DNA of 64,000 bases. Origin: DATARN01 sp963851105 (GTDB lineage: Bacteria; Actinomycetota; Acidimicrobiia; Acidimicrobiales; Palsa-688). The stretch's first letter is position 1. Each line of letters begins with the position of its first letter. The stretch is taken from the NCBI GenBank assembly GCA_963851105.1, contig CAWKNP010000007.1:124001-188000 (forward strand). The letters are read 5' to 3'. The notes under the pieces were generated by a model. That model saw nothing but the letters and a program-made list of their open reading frames with translations. It did no database searches and was not told the origin of the DNA. Below are positions 8,296 to 18,881 of this stretch, one piece after another. The position numbers were made by a program, and so were the translations under genes.

Positions 8296-9045
8296 CTAGC
8301 GGTTGCGCATGGCCTCGAACCGCTTCTCCCAATCCAGGTGACGGGCCTTGCCATCGCGGACGAAGGGCGAGAAAGCGATCACCTTGATGAGACCCTTGTT
8401 GAGCCAGGCGCCGGGGCCGCGCAACGGGCGCATGACATCCATGAACAGGACGACCCGGGTGCCGTCGGTGCCGTTCCAGGCGTAGTGCTCGAAGCCGTCG
8501 TCGAACAGCAGGCTTCGGCCCTCGGTCCAATGGGCCACTTCGCCGCCGACACTGATGCCGCACTGGTCGGCCGGCTCGGGGATCAGCAGCGCGAGGTGGT
8601 AGCGGAGGACGCCGCGCCACGGGCCGCGGTGCGGGGGGATCTTCTTGTGGGGCGCGAGGATGGAAAAAAAGGCGGTCGTCATCCCGGGGACCTGCTCCAA
8701 AAGCTTGGTCGTGGCCGGGCAGCGGGCGCAGTTGGTGTCGGACTTGAAGCCGTAGCCGAAGAAGAAGTAGGTCTTCCACTTGTCGTCGGCGGTGATCGAG
8801 CGCTGATCGGTGGAGATGTCCTGGAAGTTGGGGAGCTCGTCGCGGTACTCGAGGACGGCGTCGAGCTCGCGGCGGATGTCGCCGAAACCCGCCTCGAGCG
8901 TCTTGATCCAGGCAAAGCCGTCCTGGCTGAGGAACGGCGTGGTGGGGACTTCGGAGTACCTCAGCATCCAGCCCTCCATGCGCTGGAGGGCCCTGCCGCC
9001 GAACTCCGTGGTGAGATCCATCGCCTTGGTCCGGATTCCGACCAT
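8296..9045 (-). CDS. aspartyl/asparaginyl beta-hydroxylase-family dioxygenase, LpxO-like
   Basis: The 249-residue protein matches the LpxO/OlsC branch of Fe(II)/2-oxoglutarate dioxygenases: PPHRGPWRGVLRYHLAL supplies the first iron histidine and a 2-oxoglutarate-site region, and FDDGFEHYAWN with RVVLFMDV supplies the second histidine and the closing strand. LpxO hydroxylates a lipid A acyl chain and OlsC an ornithine-lipid acyl chain; no lipid A genes are expected here, so another lipid substrate is likely. It lies 80 bp upstream of the SPT-like gene on the same strand. No clear membrane helix is seen at the N-terminus. The ATG lacks a Shine-Dalgarno, so leaderless initiation is possible. Confidence 0.8.
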   Translation of the reverse strand: MVGIRTKAMDLTTEFGGRALQRMEGWMLRYSEVPTTPFLSQDGFAWIKTLEAGFGDIRRELDAVLEYRDELPNFQDISTDQRSITADDKWKTYFFFGYGFKSDTNCARCPATTKLLEQVPGMTTAFFSILAPHKKIPPHRGPWRGVLRYHLALLIPEPADQCGISVGGEVAHWTEGRSLLFDDGFEHYAWNGTDGTRVVLFMDVMRPLRGPGAWLNKGLIKVIAFSPFVRDGKARHLDWEKRFEAMRNR

Positions 9046-9109
9046 GACCGAGCAAGGTTAGTGCCGACTGGACCGTGCCGCTCAGGATCCTCAATGGCAG
9101 GATGGCGCC

Positions 9110-9733
9110 ATGCGACTGCTCCTGCTGGCTCCGCCCGGTGCCGGGAAGGGAACCCAAGCCAAACTGCTTTCGCAGCACTACGGCATCGAGCACATCTCGA
9201 CGGGGGATCTGTTGCGCAAGGAGGTGGCCTTGGGCACGCCGCTAGGGCGCCAGGCCAAGGAGTACCTCGACCGGGGCGACCTGGTGCCCGACCACCTCAT
9301 CCGCGACATGGTCGCCGAACGGATCACCGCGGCCGACGCCAAAGGCGGATTCCTGCTCGACGGGTATCCCCGCAACCTGGCGCAAGCCGACGAAGCCAGC
9401 CGGATGGCGCGTGATCAGGGGATCACCATCGACGGCGCGATCTATCTCGACGTGAGTCAGGAGGAGTTGCTGCGCCGGTTGCTGGCCCGGGCGGGGACCG
9501 AGTCCCGTAGCGACGACAACGCGGAGACGATCCGCCGCCGCCTCGAAGTGTTCGATTCCCAGACCCGGCCGCTGGCCGACTATTTCCGGCAGCGGAACCT
9601 GTTGATCTCGGTCGACGGCGAGCAACCCGTCGAGAAGGTCACCGCCGACATCATCGGCCAACTGGCCGAGCGAGCGAGGGCTACACCGTCACCAAGCGGG
9701 GATCTACCGCCACGAGATGGTGGGTCTCGTTGA
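9110..9733 (+). CDS. adk: adenylate kinase
   Basis: This 207-residue enzyme interconverts AMP and ATP to ADP. The P-loop APPGAGKGT lies at residues 7-15, the AMP-binding STGDLLR near 30 and DGYPRN near 84. The LID region is short (RAGTESRSDDN) and has no zinc cysteines, so this is the short bacterial form. It stands alone, divergent from the LpxO-like gene with a 64-bp gap, and not in the usual secY-adk ribosomal context. Its last 53 bases overlap the convergent phosphatase gene. Confidence 0.93.
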   Translation: MRLLLLAPPGAGKGTQAKLLSQHYGIEHISTGDLLRKEVALGTPLGRQAKEYLDRGDLVPDHLIRDMVAERITAADAKGGFLLDGYPRNLAQADEASRMARDQGITIDGAIYLDVSQEELLRRLLARAGTESRSDDNAETIRRRLEVFDSQTRPLADYFRQRNLLISVDGEQPVEKVTADIIGQLAERARATPSPSGDLPPRDGGSR

Positions 9734-10403
9734 CGCTGTGCACGACCCGGCGGTCGCCGTCGGCCAGCAGCCGGTTCATGGATGCGTGCGCGGGCCGGAA
9801 GAACATGTCCTCCCGCAGGCCGAGCGCGTGGCCCAGGTAGCAGTTGACGACACCGCTGTGGCATGCCACGACGACCCGCTGACCGCGGTGGCGGCCGGCG
9901 ATGGCGTCGATGGCGGGGATGACGCGAGCCCGGAAGGCGGCGCTCGTCTCGCTGTAGGGGTAGATGTCCCACCGCCGTTCCTGGATGAACCGCTCCTGGA
10001 GCCGGCGCAGCTCATCACTGCCGATGAGCTCGCTCAGGCTCGTCGGATCCGGTAAGTCCCGGAACAACTCGACCTCCCGGAGGTCCGCCACCACCTGCGG
10101 CTCGAGCTGGTGGTGGCGGGCGACTTCCCAAGCGGTTGCCAGGGCCCGGATCAGCGGGCTCGAGTAGATGGCGTCGATGTGCTCGCCGGCAAGGGCGCGG
10201 CCCACGGCATCGGCCTGGCGCCGGCCGGTCTCGGACAGTTCGGGGTCGACCCAGTCGGCGTTGGTCGGGTTGTCCCGGAGGGGGAAGTGCTGTTTGCCGT
10301 GGCGCACCAGGATCACGGTGGTGACACCGGGGAGGTTGGTGAGGAAGGTTCGGTCGAGCGGCGACGCGGCCGGCAGCGGCGACGGGGGCTCGATCGCGGT
10401 CAC
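9681..10403 (-). CDS. histidine phosphatase superfamily protein (phosphoglycerate mutase-like)
   Basis: A 240-residue cytosolic protein with the phosphohistidine motif LVRHGKQ near residue 32, the YSSPLIRALAT motif and a second catalytic histidine in CHSGVVNCYLG. These define branch 1 of the histidine phosphatase fold; the substrate is open. I start it at the GTG at 10403 because that GTG overlaps the TGA of the upstream MBL gene as GTGA, a normal translational coupling here. The N-terminal 25 residues are poorly ordered and proline-rich. Confidence 0.85.
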   Translation of the reverse strand: MTAIEPPSPLPAASPLDRTFLTNLPGVTTVILVRHGKQHFPLRDNPTNADWVDPELSETGRRQADAVGRALAGEHIDAIYSSPLIRALATAWEVARHHQLEPQVVADLREVELFRDLPDPTSLSELIGSDELRRLQERFIQERRWDIYPYSETSAAFRARVIPAIDAIAGRHRGQRVVVACHSGVVNCYLGHALGLREDMFFRPAHASMNRLLADGDRRVVHSVNETHHLVAVDPRLVTV

Positions 10404-11116
10404 GGGCCGGCGCCGAACATCTGCAGCCACTGCTCCTTGGACTTGGGCTTGAACACGAAGTTGTGTTCCCTCACTTCGCTGAGGGGGGCGTCGGGCTGGG
10501 CGGAGTAGCGATGGCCGGGGAAGACGATGGTGTCGTCGGGCAGGGCCGCCAGCCGCTGCAGGCTCCGGTACATGGCTTCCACGTCGGAACCGGGCAGGTC
10601 GGTCCGCCCGCACCCCTCCAGGAAAAGGGTGTCGCCGGCCACCAGCTTCTTGTCGACGAGAAAGCACTGGCTCCCCGGGGTGTGCCCGGGGGTGTGCAGC
10701 AGCTCGATCACCACCGCCCCGACGTCGACGGTGTCGCCGCTGTCGTGGGTCACAAGGTCGGCGTCGGAGACGCCGGTTGACCGGCGCACCCATTCCGCCT
10801 CCGCGGCGTTCACGTGGATCTTGAGCGGCTGCAGCTCCAGCAGGGCGGCGATGCCCTCGACGTGGTAGCCGGCAAACGAGCCCCCGACGTGGTCGAAGTG
10901 GTAGTGGGTGGCGAGGGCGCCGGTGACCCGCATGCCGTCGCCTTCGGCCACCGCCAGCAGGTCCGACACCCGGTAGGCAGGGTCGACGACGACCGCCTCG
11001 CCGGTGGCCCGGTCTCCGATCAGGTAGGCGAAGTTGACCATCTGGCTCGCAAGGGGATCGCCGAGCGCGAAGTCCCGCCCGGAAAGGAGCTGGCGAAAGT
11101 ACAGGCGATCGGCCAC
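10400..11116 (-). CDS. MBL-fold metallo-hydrolase (glyoxalase II / persulfide dioxygenase-like)
   Basis: The 238-residue protein carries the metal-binding THYHFDH motif (about residues 74-80), HTPGHTPGS, the GDTLF aspartate and a terminal FPGH histidine, in the order seen in glyoxalase II and ETHE1-type persulfide dioxygenases. One metal or a binuclear pair would bind in the cytosol. The GTG at 11116 lies 11 bases after the thioesterase stop, and its end overlaps the phosphatase start. The three genes likely form one transcript. Confidence 0.87.
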   Translation of the reverse strand: MADRLYFRQLLSGRDFALGDPLASQMVNFAYLIGDRATGEAVVVDPAYRVSDLLAVAEGDGMRVTGALATHYHFDHVGGSFAGYHVEGIAALLELQPLKIHVNAAEAEWVRRSTGVSDADLVTHDSGDTVDVGAVVIELLHTPGHTPGSQCFLVDKKLVAGDTLFLEGCGRTDLPGSDVEAMYRSLQRLAALPDDTIVFPGHRYSAQPDAPLSEVREHNFVFKPKSKEQWLQMFGAGP

Positions 11117-11127
11117 AGGCAGCGACG

Positions 11128-11961
11128 CTACGCGTCCCGAACAGATGGCCGACGCAGCGGCGGGCGGCCCACGCGGACGATCATCGACTGGCTGGCAACG
11201 CCGAGCAGCGTCCCGTCCTGGGCCCAGAGATGGGCCCGGCCATGGCCAAAGCCGTTGGCGATCGCCAGGATCTGTATGTCGCAGAGGACCCATTCCGAGG
11301 CGACGAGCTGGACGACGCGGATCGTGTTGTCCACGCTGTTGCCGATCGAGGACCGGCCGAGCGCCTGGGCCACCCCCGACGGGACGTAGTCACCGAGTAT
11401 CGACAGCCAGGCGGAGCTGGGCTCGGCGCTCTCCGCTCCCGGCAGCCGGGCCCAGAAGGCGCAGCGACCATCGCCGGGGGTGCCGTCGAGCTCCTCGAAC
11501 TGGCGGCCGAGAGCCAGGCGCATCTCGACGCGCTCGAGGACAGTGCCGGTGAACTCGGGGGGAATCGTGCGGCGGGTGCAGCCGTCGGGGCCACCGACGT
11601 CGGGGCGCTGCGCCCAAGTGCCTCCGACATCGAGTTGCCGGCGACCGAGTGCGGCGTTGACCGCCAGGATCTCCTTGCCCGCCACCCGGCCGATGGCCCG
11701 GGCCTGGGTCGTCTGATGGCCGACCACGGCCAGGTTGATGTCGAAATCCACGACGCTGCCGGTGGGGGCATAGGCGAGGTATTGGGCGGTGGCCCATATG
11801 GTCGGGCGCCCGCTGGCGATCTCCATGGCGGCCACGCCGGCCGCGAGGCCGGCACCGCCGAACAGGAATTGCCCGGGGGTGGACACCCCGAGCGTCACCG
11901 GAAGCCGCCACAGGAGCGGGTCGGCGGTCGGCTCCAGCCCGAGGAACGTCCGAGCGTCCAT
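11128..11961 (-). CDS. acyl-CoA thioesterase, double hot-dog (TesB-like)
   Basis: The 277-residue product has two hot-dog repeats: an N-terminal FGGAGLAAGVAAMEIAS helix region and a C-terminal half with WVLCDIQILAIANGFGHGRAHLWAQDG, the ending characteristic of TesB-type thioesterases that hydrolyse acyl-CoA. Many actinobacterial paralogues are annotated only as thioesterase-family. It starts a three-gene minus-strand operon with the MBL and phosphatase genes. An imperfect palindrome lies about 50 bases upstream of the ATG. Confidence 0.82.
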   Translation of the reverse strand: MDARTFLGLEPTADPLLWRLPVTLGVSTPGQFLFGGAGLAAGVAAMEIASGRPTIWATAQYLAYAPTGSVVDFDINLAVVGHQTTQARAIGRVAGKEILAVNAALGRRQLDVGGTWAQRPDVGGPDGCTRRTIPPEFTGTVLERVEMRLALGRQFEELDGTPGDGRCAFWARLPGAESAEPSSAWLSILGDYVPSGVAQALGRSSIGNSVDNTIRVVQLVASEWVLCDIQILAIANGFGHGRAHLWAQDGTLLGVASQSMIVRVGRPPLRRPSVRDA

Positions 11962-12007
11962 GGGACGGGCACGCTACCCGCGGTCCGGCGGCGCTTCGAA
12001 CACCAAG

Positions 12008-12043
12008 TGCTGTGAAACGACAGCATTACGTCGTTTCGCAGCA
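12008..12043. repeat. imperfect palindrome upstream of thioesterase gene
   Basis: Arms TGCTGTGAAACGAC and GTCGTTTCGCAGCA flank an 8-base centre. All but one pair are Watson-Crick, and the exception is a G-T pair. A related but weaker palindrome with similar arms lies at 33087-33120, so this may be a dispersed element rather than a gene-specific operator. Confidence 0.55.
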
Positions 12044-12102
12044 GGAGACGCCGGGAGACCCCGGCCCCGGTCTGCAGGCGCCGCCCGGCCGGCGCCACCC
12101 GA

Positions 12103-12128
12103 GGCCGGGGAACCCCGGCCCCCTTTTT
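12103..12128 (+). terminator. perfect GC hairpin followed by T-run (plus-strand orientation)
   Basis: GGCCGGGG and CCCCGGCC form an 8-bp stem with an AA loop, followed by CCC and TTTTT. This is a textbook intrinsic terminator for plus-strand transcription, yet both flanking genes lie on the minus strand. It may still end antisense transcription into glgX, or act mainly as a stable 3' hairpin for glgX mRNA, which ends 7 bases away. Confidence 0.5.
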
Positions 12129-12134
12129 CTCCTG

Positions 12135-14240
<2,106 letters not shown>

Positions 14241-14282
14241 GGGACGAGACCCTATCGACTGTTGGCGGGGCCTCCCGCCGGC

Positions 14283-16055
<1,773 letters not shown>

Positions 16056-16061
16056 TCGTTT

Positions 16062-16152
16062 CTCCCTCCACCGGCATTATCCGGATCAGGTGGACGGTCG
16101 CGGCCAGGGAGGCCGCCTCTCAGCCCGGTCCCACCGAGCTCCCGTGTCCCGG
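16062..16152 (-). promoter_or_regulatory. TPP riboswitch (THI element)
   Basis: Read on the minus strand, the element opens ACACGGGAGCTC, contains the conserved GGGCTGAGAGG and closes with CCTGATCCGGATAATGCCGG and GGAGGGA, the universal THI-box core. The last GGAGGGA is close to the thiC start and may be the Shine-Dalgarno sequestered on TPP binding, giving translational control. Confidence 0.93.
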
Positions 16153-16240
16153 CCAGTTTCGCGCACCGCACGACCACGGGCGCCCCGGCGGGCAGCCGCT
16201 ACAGTGACCATCCTGGATGCCGGGAGTCCCGGCGCAACCG

Positions 16241-16315
16241 GGCGGCGTGGCCGAGTGGTTTAGGCAAGGGCCTGCAAAGCCCTGTACAGCGGTTCGATTC
16301 CGCTCGCCGCCTCCA
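16241..16315 (+). tRNA. trnC: tRNA-Cys (anticodon GCA), CCA encoded
   Basis: The acceptor arm GGCGGCG pairs with CGCCGCC, the D-arm is GCC/GGC, the anticodon stem AGGGC/GCCCT encloses CTGCAAA with anticodon GCA, and the T-arm AGCGG/CCGCT encloses TTCGATT. A T discriminator is followed by an encoded CCA at 16313-16315. Confidence 0.95.
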
Positions 16316-16321
16316 TCCCCA

Positions 16322-16342
16322 GACCTGCTATAGCCGCAGGTC
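16322..16342 (+). other. hairpin just after tRNA-Cys
   Basis: GACCTGC and GCAGGTC form a perfect 7-bp stem with a 7-base loop seven bases after the tRNA. No T-run follows, so it is a processing or weak termination signal at best. The remaining 270 bases to the Hsp20 stop show no convincing gene. Confidence 0.35.
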
Positions 16343-16609
16343 AGGGATGGTATTCACGGTGACCGGTGTTGACCGGCAGCTACCGTTGAAGACCCCTGGA
16401 AGCCCCTGGTTTCGCTCCACGCGTGTTCCCTGCTCGCTCCTCTCGGCGTCGCCGGCAGCGTCGATCTTTGATCTTGGTCTCTTCCAGGATCTCCTAGGTC
16501 TTGCCCCGGGGGCCGCTGGACATCGAGCCTTTCGATCGCGCCAGCGACCGCGGCGGGGCGGCCCGATGGCCAGGGCCGCTCGTCCGCCGCCGGTCGCTTC
16601 GCAGTGGGG

Positions 16610-17056
16610 CTAGGCGGCGGTGGAACTGGCGTTGATGGCCATGTCCTTGGCCTTGGCACCCTCGGTGGTGATTTGCACCTTGCGGGGCTTGGCCTGCTCG
16701 GCCACCGGGATAGTGACCGTTAGCACACCCTGGTCGTAGTTGGCCTGGACGTGCTCGGCGTCGAGGCCGTCGCCGAGGAACAACTGGCGGCTGAAGCTGC
16801 CCTGAGGCCGCTCGCTGGCCACGATCTGCTGATCCTCCGACGGCTGCCATTGACGCTGCGCCGACACCGTCAGCACGTTCTTGTCCACCGTCAGCTCGAT
16901 CGAGGATCGGTCCACGCCGGGCAGGTCGAAGTGGACCACGAAGTTGTCGCCCTGGCGATAGGCGTCCATCGGCATGACCGCCGGGCGGGCAGCGGCTCCG
17001 AGCGCCTGGTGGGTCAGGCGATCCAGCTCACGGAAGGGATCGAATCTCATCAGCAT
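16610..17056 (-). CDS. Hsp20/alpha-crystallin small heat-shock protein
   Basis: The 148-residue holdase chaperone begins MLMRFDPFRELDRL and contains the alpha-crystallin domain (about residues 40-130) with VHFDLPGVDRSSIELTV and the GVLTVTIPV closing strand, preceding an IxI-like tail. I use the ATG at 17056 because AAGGAGG lies 8 bases upstream; the longer frame from 17080 would start upstream of this Shine-Dalgarno. Two GTTG/CAAC repeats upstream may be regulatory. It would oligomerise in the cytosol and bind unfolding proteins during stress. Confidence 0.9.
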   Translation of the reverse strand: MLMRFDPFRELDRLTHQALGAAARPAVMPMDAYRQGDNFVVHFDLPGVDRSSIELTVDKNVLTVSAQRQWQPSEDQQIVASERPQGSFSRQLFLGDGLDAEHVQANYDQGVLTVTIPVAEQAKPRKVQITTEGAKAKDMAINASSTAA

Positions 17057-17080
17057 CACAGCTACCTCCTTGCCACTCAT

Positions 17081-17134
17081 GTTGATTGACTAGCAACCTT
17101 CGGTGCCGATGTTACCACCAGCAACTTAGTTGAC
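17081..17134 (-). promoter_or_regulatory. possible hsp20 promoter/operator region
   Basis: GTTGATTGACTAGCAAC (17081-17097) and GCAACTTAGTTGAC (17121-17134) are two short inverted repeats built from GTTG and CAAC, within an AT-richer stretch upstream of hsp20. They resemble neither a clear HspR box nor a CIRCE element. The second shares TCAACTAA with the ArsR-type operators at 18.7 kb. Confidence 0.3.
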
Positions 17135-17160
17135 AATAGGGCATATAGCTTTATTCCCAC

Positions 17161-17805
17161 TTATGCCCGCGGGCTACTGGTGGCATGGCGCGAATGACGT
17201 TGCAGTCCGGGGAGGAGCTCCTCGGGCCCTCGTCGACCTTGGCAGACGTCTACGGGGTCCGGCCGATGAAGGCCAGGAGTTTGGTCTGGACGTCCACGTC
17301 CGTCGGGGACGTGGACCCGGGGGCCGTACTGGCCGCTCTGGCGAAGCGCCTGGTCCATCGGCACCATGCCGGCGAGCATGACGGCACACTTGTCGGGGTC
17401 CAGCGTCTCGTCCTGGCCGGTGGCTCGGGCGAGATCCCAGCGGTGCAGGAATACGTCGCTGGTGTAGATCATGTCGATTGCTTGGCCGAGCGGCATGCGA
17501 CCGATGTAAGGGAGGTCGTGCTCGCGGTCGGAGGTGTCGGCGTCGTCGAGGAGCGCCTGGACGGCATCGGTGTGGGTACGCCAGGCGCCGACGGGGTCGT
17601 CGTAGACCGAGGGGCCGCTCGGCAGCGTGATTCCCGCGGCTGCCTGGAGGAAGGCCGAGAGCCACTCGATGAGGTGGTGGACGACGTCGCGGGCGACCCA
17701 GCCTTCCGGCGGCGCCGCCTTGTCCCACGACTCCGGAGCAACGCCCTCCACGGTCGCGGTGAATGCCGCCGCGACGCGCCGGTGCTCGTCGGCAAGGCTG
17801 CTCAT
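17161..17805 (-). CDS. MDMPI/DinB-like protein with likely C-terminal frameshift
   Basis: The protein belongs to the mycothiol-dependent maleylpyruvate isomerase / TIGR03086-like DinB family: a four-helix metal-binding bundle with VVHHLIEWL near residue 46 and FLHRWDLARATGQ near 128. It starts with an ATGA overlap on the AHSA1 gene, so it is the third gene of the arsR operon. After about residue 168 the frame runs into low-complexity Arg/Pro sequence. Removing one base near 17300 restores an ending DVDVQTKLLAFIGRTP with a stop at 17250, which fits the family. The displayed end at 17161 is therefore probably not the ancestral one. Confidence 0.7.
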   Translation of the reverse strand: MSSLADEHRRVAAAFTATVEGVAPESWDKAAPPEGWVARDVVHHLIEWLSAFLQAAAGITLPSGPSVYDDPVGAWRTHTDAVQALLDDADTSDREHDLPYIGRMPLGQAIDMIYTSDVFLHRWDLARATGQDETLDPDKCAVMLAGMVPMDQALRQSGQYGPRVHVPDGRGRPDQTPGLHRPDPVDVCQGRRGPEELLPGLQRHSRHATSSPRA

Positions 17806-18290
17806 CGGAGCACGACGAGGAGGCTGTCGAGCTTGGCGTAGCCCTCCACGACGCCGGTCTCCATGCCGCCGGCGAGCCACTGGTCTCGGCCCTCGAAGCT
17901 GTCCACCAGCGACTGCGCGTGCATTCGGGTGCGGCCGTCGCCGAGGTCTTCGAACCGCAGCACCTGCAGGGCGACGCCATCGGGCTGACCGTCGAAGGTG
18001 AAGGTCTGCACGATGCGGTCCTCGCCGACCTCGTGGAAGCACCCATGGAAACCGTACTGCTCGTCGTCTCGCCCGGCGACGTAGCGCCAGCGGCCGCCTG
18101 TGGTGGCGTCCCAGTCGAGGATCTTGGTGTCCATCCCATTCGGCCCGACCCAGCGTGCGAAGAGAATGGGATCGGTGTGGGCCCGCATCAACTGCGCCGG
18201 GGTGGCGTCGAAGTCGCGGGTTATACGGATGATCGGCAGGGTGGGGTCGGCCTCGATCGAGACCTGGTAGCGATTGGTCGTGGCGTTCAT
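17802..18290 (-). CDS. SRPBCC/AHSA1-domain protein
   Basis: A 162-residue START-like lipid- or ligand-binding fold of the AHSA1 type. Visible features are RITRDFDATPAQLMRAHTD at the start, the FARWVGPNG turn, GGRWRYV and the C-terminal helix GGMETGVVEGYAKLD. Such genes often pair with ArsR regulators in actinobacteria. It overlaps the stop of the arsR gene and the start of the MDMPI gene by ATGA, so all three are translationally coupled. The bound ligand is unknown. Confidence 0.88.
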   Translation of the reverse strand: MNATTNRYQVSIEADPTLPIIRITRDFDATPAQLMRAHTDPILFARWVGPNGMDTKILDWDATTGGRWRYVAGRDDEQYGFHGCFHEVGEDRIVQTFTFDGQPDGVALQVLRFEDLGDGRTRMHAQSLVDSFEGRDQWLAGGMETGVVEGYAKLDSLLVVLR

Positions 18291-18658
18291 GACGCTGCTC
18301 CTTGCTCCGGGTGTCGCTGGTGGGTGTTTTGTTCGTCGCCGCGCATCTCGGCCAGCACGGCGTCGAGGCGGTCGTAGCGCTCTTGGGCCTGTTGGCGGTA
18401 CCGCTCGATCCACCTCGTCATCAGGTCGAAGACCTCAGCTTCGAGGTGGCATGGCCGTCGCTGGGCGTCCTTGGTCTGGCTGACCAGGCCGGCATCGGTC
18501 AGCACCTTGATGTGCTTGGACACCGCCTGGATAGAAACGTCGTAGGGATCGGCTAGCTGCCCGACGGTGGCGTCGCTCACGGCCAGGCGGGCCACCATGT
18601 CGCGCCTCGTCGGATCGGCGAGCGCGGCGAATACTCGGGACAACCGGTCGGGGGCCAC
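18287..18658 (-). CDS. ArsR-family transcriptional regulator
   Basis: The 123-residue winged-helix protein has the family N-terminus RVFAALADPTRRDMVARL, recognition helix VSIQAVSKHIKVL and wing RRPCHLEAEVFD. No metal-binding cysteine pair (ELCVCDL type) is present, so it is not a classic metal sensor. The GTG at 18658 has AAGGAG six bases upstream and is preferred over an in-frame TTG at 18694. It leads an operon with AHSA1 and MDMPI genes and probably represses its own promoter through the two repeats upstream. Confidence 0.88.
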   Translation of the reverse strand: MAPDRLSRVFAALADPTRRDMVARLAVSDATVGQLADPYDVSIQAVSKHIKVLTDAGLVSQTKDAQRRPCHLEAEVFDLMTRWIERYRQQAQERYDRLDAVLAEMRGDEQNTHQRHPEQGAAS

Positions 18659-18671
18659 GACGATCTCCTTA

Positions 18672-18689
18672 TTCAACTGATCGGTTAAC
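18672..18689. promoter_or_regulatory. ArsR operator candidate 1
   Basis: TTCAACTGATCGGTTAAC lies immediately upstream of the arsR Shine-Dalgarno. It matches the second site in the pattern TTCAACTNNNNGGTTRAC, so a bound repressor would block transcription or ribosome access. Confidence 0.6.
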
Positions 18690-18717
18690 GACAACCTACG
18701 TTATGCGTGCCTGCCTT

Positions 18718-18735
18718 GTCAACCATTTAGTTGAA
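18718..18735. promoter_or_regulatory. ArsR operator candidate 2
   Basis: Read on the minus strand this is TTCAACTAAATGGTTGAC, sharing 13 of 18 positions with site 1 including both half-sites TTCAACT and GGTT. The two centres are 46 bp apart. Confidence 0.6.
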
Positions 18736-18881
18736 GAGCCGAACCCGCTTCTATCAGCCTCTCTGGTCTGCCCCCGCGAGCAACGCGTCCCTCGATCAGG
18801 TGGGTCTGGGTGTGGTGCCTGCTGGGCATAACACCCGTCCGGGGCATCATTCGATAGTGCTCCATCTGGGGCTGTTGTGGG

